Positions 62,455-64,000 of a DNA stretch of 64,000 bases are shown piece by piece. Origin of the DNA: CAVQBP01 sp963710745 (GTDB taxonomy: Bacteria > Bacteroidota > Ignavibacteria > Ignavibacteriales > Ignavibacteriaceae). The notes below the pieces were generated by a model. It worked only from the letters and a program-made list of their open reading frames with translations, was not told the DNA's origin and did not search any database. Both the position numbers and the translations under genes were made by a program. Location of the stretch: the NCBI GenBank assembly GCA_963710745.1, contig CAVQBP010000024.1:930001-994000 (forward strand), in the 5' to 3' direction. The number at the start of each line of letters is the position of its first letter. Positions within the stretch are counted from its first letter, which is position 1.

Positions 62455-62619
62455 TTTATTCCTGATTAATAATCAAAGTTTTAATTTAATATTTTTTAAG
62501 GTAAGAATCTTGTGAGATTAACTTCCAAAATTGATTTCTCAAATAAATTCAACAAATTAATATCTGTTTTTTAGAGCAATTATCTCTGCAAATACCGGCT
62601 GATATTTAGTTGTAATATT

Positions 62620-63267
62620 TCAAGCATCTCCTAAAAATTTATTAATTGAAGATTTCCCTGCCATCACTGTTATAATAATAGCAAGCACAGCTGAAGAAAT
62701 AATAATGGTGGTAAATCCTATTATAACAATTTCAATAGCAACATCAATTTCGGCTAAAGACATAGCCGAAAAGAAAAGCAGAATAATAAATTTAGTAAAG
62801 CGGGAAATCAGTGAATAATGCAGTACACTCTCTTTTGCTAAAGCATTATAAACAGAATTTGAAACTCTGCCCGCAATAATCCAGCCGATGCTGAAAATAA
62901 TTGTCGCCACAATTAATTTAGGTATGAAAAGAACTCCTTTTTGAATTAGGTTTGATAAAATTGTTAATTTCATTGCATCCAGGGCAGAATTAATGAAGAT
63001 AAGAAAAACAATGAAGAAAAATATGTTCCCGATAAAACCGAATAAAGCATACCTGATATCGGCTTTTGACAAAGCCCGGCGCCATTGCATCCGGATAAAT
63101 AATCTTTCAAATTTAAGCGCGGTCATAAGCTGAACAATTATTCTTTTTACAAGCCATCCGGCAAGCCATCCTATCCCCAGCAGCAGAACCCCTGCTAATA
63201 AATTCGGCAAGTAATCAATTATTTGTTTTCCAAAATCAAAAAACGGACCTTGAATTGTACTATCCAT
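62620..63267 (-). CDS. TM-helix-repeat protein of the mechanosensitive channel type
   Basis: A 215-residue membrane protein with four or more TM helices of the MscS-like conserved TM-repeat type (PF05552-like). Examples are IIDYLPNLLAGVLLLGIGWLAGWLVKRIIVQ and FIPKLIVATIIFSIGWIIAGRVSN. It lacks a full MscS beta-domain, so it may be a channel-accessory or small channel protein. The USP-like gene before it overlaps its start by eight bases, suggesting coupled translation. Confidence 0.82.
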   Translation of the reverse strand: MDSTIQGPFFDFGKQIIDYLPNLLAGVLLLGIGWLAGWLVKRIIVQLMTALKFERLFIRMQWRRALSKADIRYALFGFIGNIFFFIVFLIFINSALDAMKLTILSNLIQKGVLFIPKLIVATIIFSIGWIIAGRVSNSVYNALAKESVLHYSLISRFTKFIILLFFSAMSLAEIDVAIEIVIIGFTTIIISSAVLAIIITVMAGKSSINKFLGDA

Positions 63268-64000
63268 TTTCTACTCCAGTTTCTTTTATTGGTTTTAATA
63301 ATAGCTGCCAGAAAGATTCACGCTCTTCAAATTCCTTTATCCATATAACCGGGCAGGCAGACTGTTCCGTTATTTCAACAGCAAGTGAGCGGCCGAACAA
63401 GAGTTCGAGAAAATCACCGGTGCGGCCGCCCATCAAAATCATATCGGCTTTTTTTGATTGCTCTACTATACCTGTTAATATATCCGAGTTGTGTAAAATC
63501 AATACCTCAGCGAGAATATTATTTTCCTCAACTAATTCTTTTACCTTATGTTCCCGCTGTTCTTTCTCAAGCCGTGGTGTATCAGGTTCATATACTAATA
63601 ACAACTTAATTTTACAATTAAAATAATTCAGAAAAGCAGGTGCAATTTCTGTAGCCAGAATAGCATGAATGTCGGCACGGAACGGAATTAAAATTGTTTT
63701 AATTTTTTCTTTATTAAAGCTGCCGTGCAGAACTGCAATTTCCCCCGCAAATCTCTGCATGACACTATCAATTATTGATGAAAAGAACCTTTCGATAAAA
63801 GCCGGATTCTTTTCTCTTCCAACAATAATAAAATTACATTCCTCTTCCTCGGCAGTATGAACAATTCCTTCAGAAATCCTGTGTGCAACTGTGACAACAG
63901 ATCTCACATTAATTTCCGGCCCTTCGAACATATTTTCAGCAATTTCAAATAATTTCTTTGCATTTTTTATATCTCCCGTACCAACTGCTAAAGGAGCATT
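63260..64000 (-). CDS. Universal-stress-protein-like tandem domain protein, truncated by the window end
   Basis: The reading frame is open to the last base (…NAPLAVGTGDIKNAKKLFEIA… at the window edge), so the start is missing. It carries two USP-like alpha/beta domains. The first is cut, with EEEECNFIIVGREKNP near its end. The second begins about KIKTILIPFRADIHAILAT and closes with ADMILMGGRTGDFLELLFGRSLAVEITEQSACPVIWI, which matches the USP nucleotide-binding GxxG(x)9G-S/T pattern loosely. Such tandem USPs are often fused C-terminally to transporters such as amino acid permeases or antiporters. Whether an upstream TM part exists lies outside the window. Confidence 0.85.
   Translation of the reverse strand, partial: NAPLAVGTGDIKNAKKLFEIAENMFEGPEINVRSVVTVAHRISEGIVHTAEEEECNFIIVGREKNPAFIERFFSSIIDSVMQRFAGEIAVLHGSFNKEKIKTILIPFRADIHAILATEIAPAFLNYFNCKIKLLLVYEPDTPRLEKEQREHKVKELVEENNILAEVLILHNSDILTGIVEQSKKADMILMGGRTGDFLELLFGRSLAVEITEQSACPVIWIKEFEERESFWQLLLKPIKETGVENG

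Overview
The window is AT-rich (roughly one third G+C by eye), gene-dense bacterial chromosome. Gene content points to the Bacteroidota/Chlorobiota side of the tree, most likely an Ignavibacteria-type organism. The signs are a Bacteroidota-style alternative GlmU, an NSS transporter with a MetS-like small subunit, ECF sigma pairs, many lipoproteins and beta-barrels implying an outer membrane, and polysaccharide-degradation genes. Shine-Dalgarno sequences (GGAG, AAGGAG) are visible before several genes. The taxonomic call is inference from families. No rRNA, tRNA or CRISPR array was seen.

Layout. 0.2-4 kb: Tat-exported amidase, LOG-like phosphoribohydrolase and small stand-alone genes (SRPBCC, ACT, Cdd1-type HhH). 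4-12 kb: GH127 lipoprotein, radical SAM/SPASM-like protein with a 40-codon ORF in front, an ECF sigma/membrane-protein pair, a frameshifted TraB/GumN gene, an outer-membrane barrel and a methyltransferase frameshifted at both ends. 12-18 kb: PhzF protein, GH78 rhamnosidase and a glutaminase-A-like exported protein. 18-23 kb: a hairpin-rich intergenic block and a 1502-residue double-activase CoA-dehydratase activator. 23-25 kb: an S23-type four-helix-bundle gene inside an inverted repeat, then DUF3788, DinB and cupin genes. 25-33 kb, minus strand: GH15 glucoamylase with an MFS transporter, a decayed small gene, and an oxidoreductase operon (DUF72, Rieske-FAD reductase, phytoene-desaturase-like). 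33-42 kb: methyltransferase, DUF423, uvrB and an RND efflux operon. 42-44 kb: a complete IS1380-family element with terminal inverted repeats and a target duplication. 44-47 kb: a kinase-PEGA-SUMF1-hydrolase fusion. 47-64 kb, minus strand: housekeeping genes (rpmE2, sigma/anti-sigma, holA, metS and NSS transporter, cyclophilin, uppP, barrel, flippase-like, lolA, STAS, ligA, RodZ-like, rsmB, GlmU-like, an MscS-type TM protein and a truncated universal-stress protein).

How it fits together. The left half is an accessory load of sugar-polymer hydrolases and small enzymes. The right half is replication/repair (uvrB, ligA, holA), envelope biogenesis (uppP, lolA, GlmU-like, RodZ-like) and transport.

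A recurring signal is single-base frameshifts: TraB/GumN, methyltransferase (two), DUF3788, a decayed gene (two) and the 5' end of holA (an A8 tract). Most large genes are open. This could be sequencing indels, real decay or slippage; read-level evidence is needed to tell. The most interesting items are the A8 slippery start of holA overlapping the previously uncalled metS, the inverted-repeat-bounded S23 gene, the kinase-SUMF1-hydrolase fusion, and a palindrome shared by two distant gene ends.
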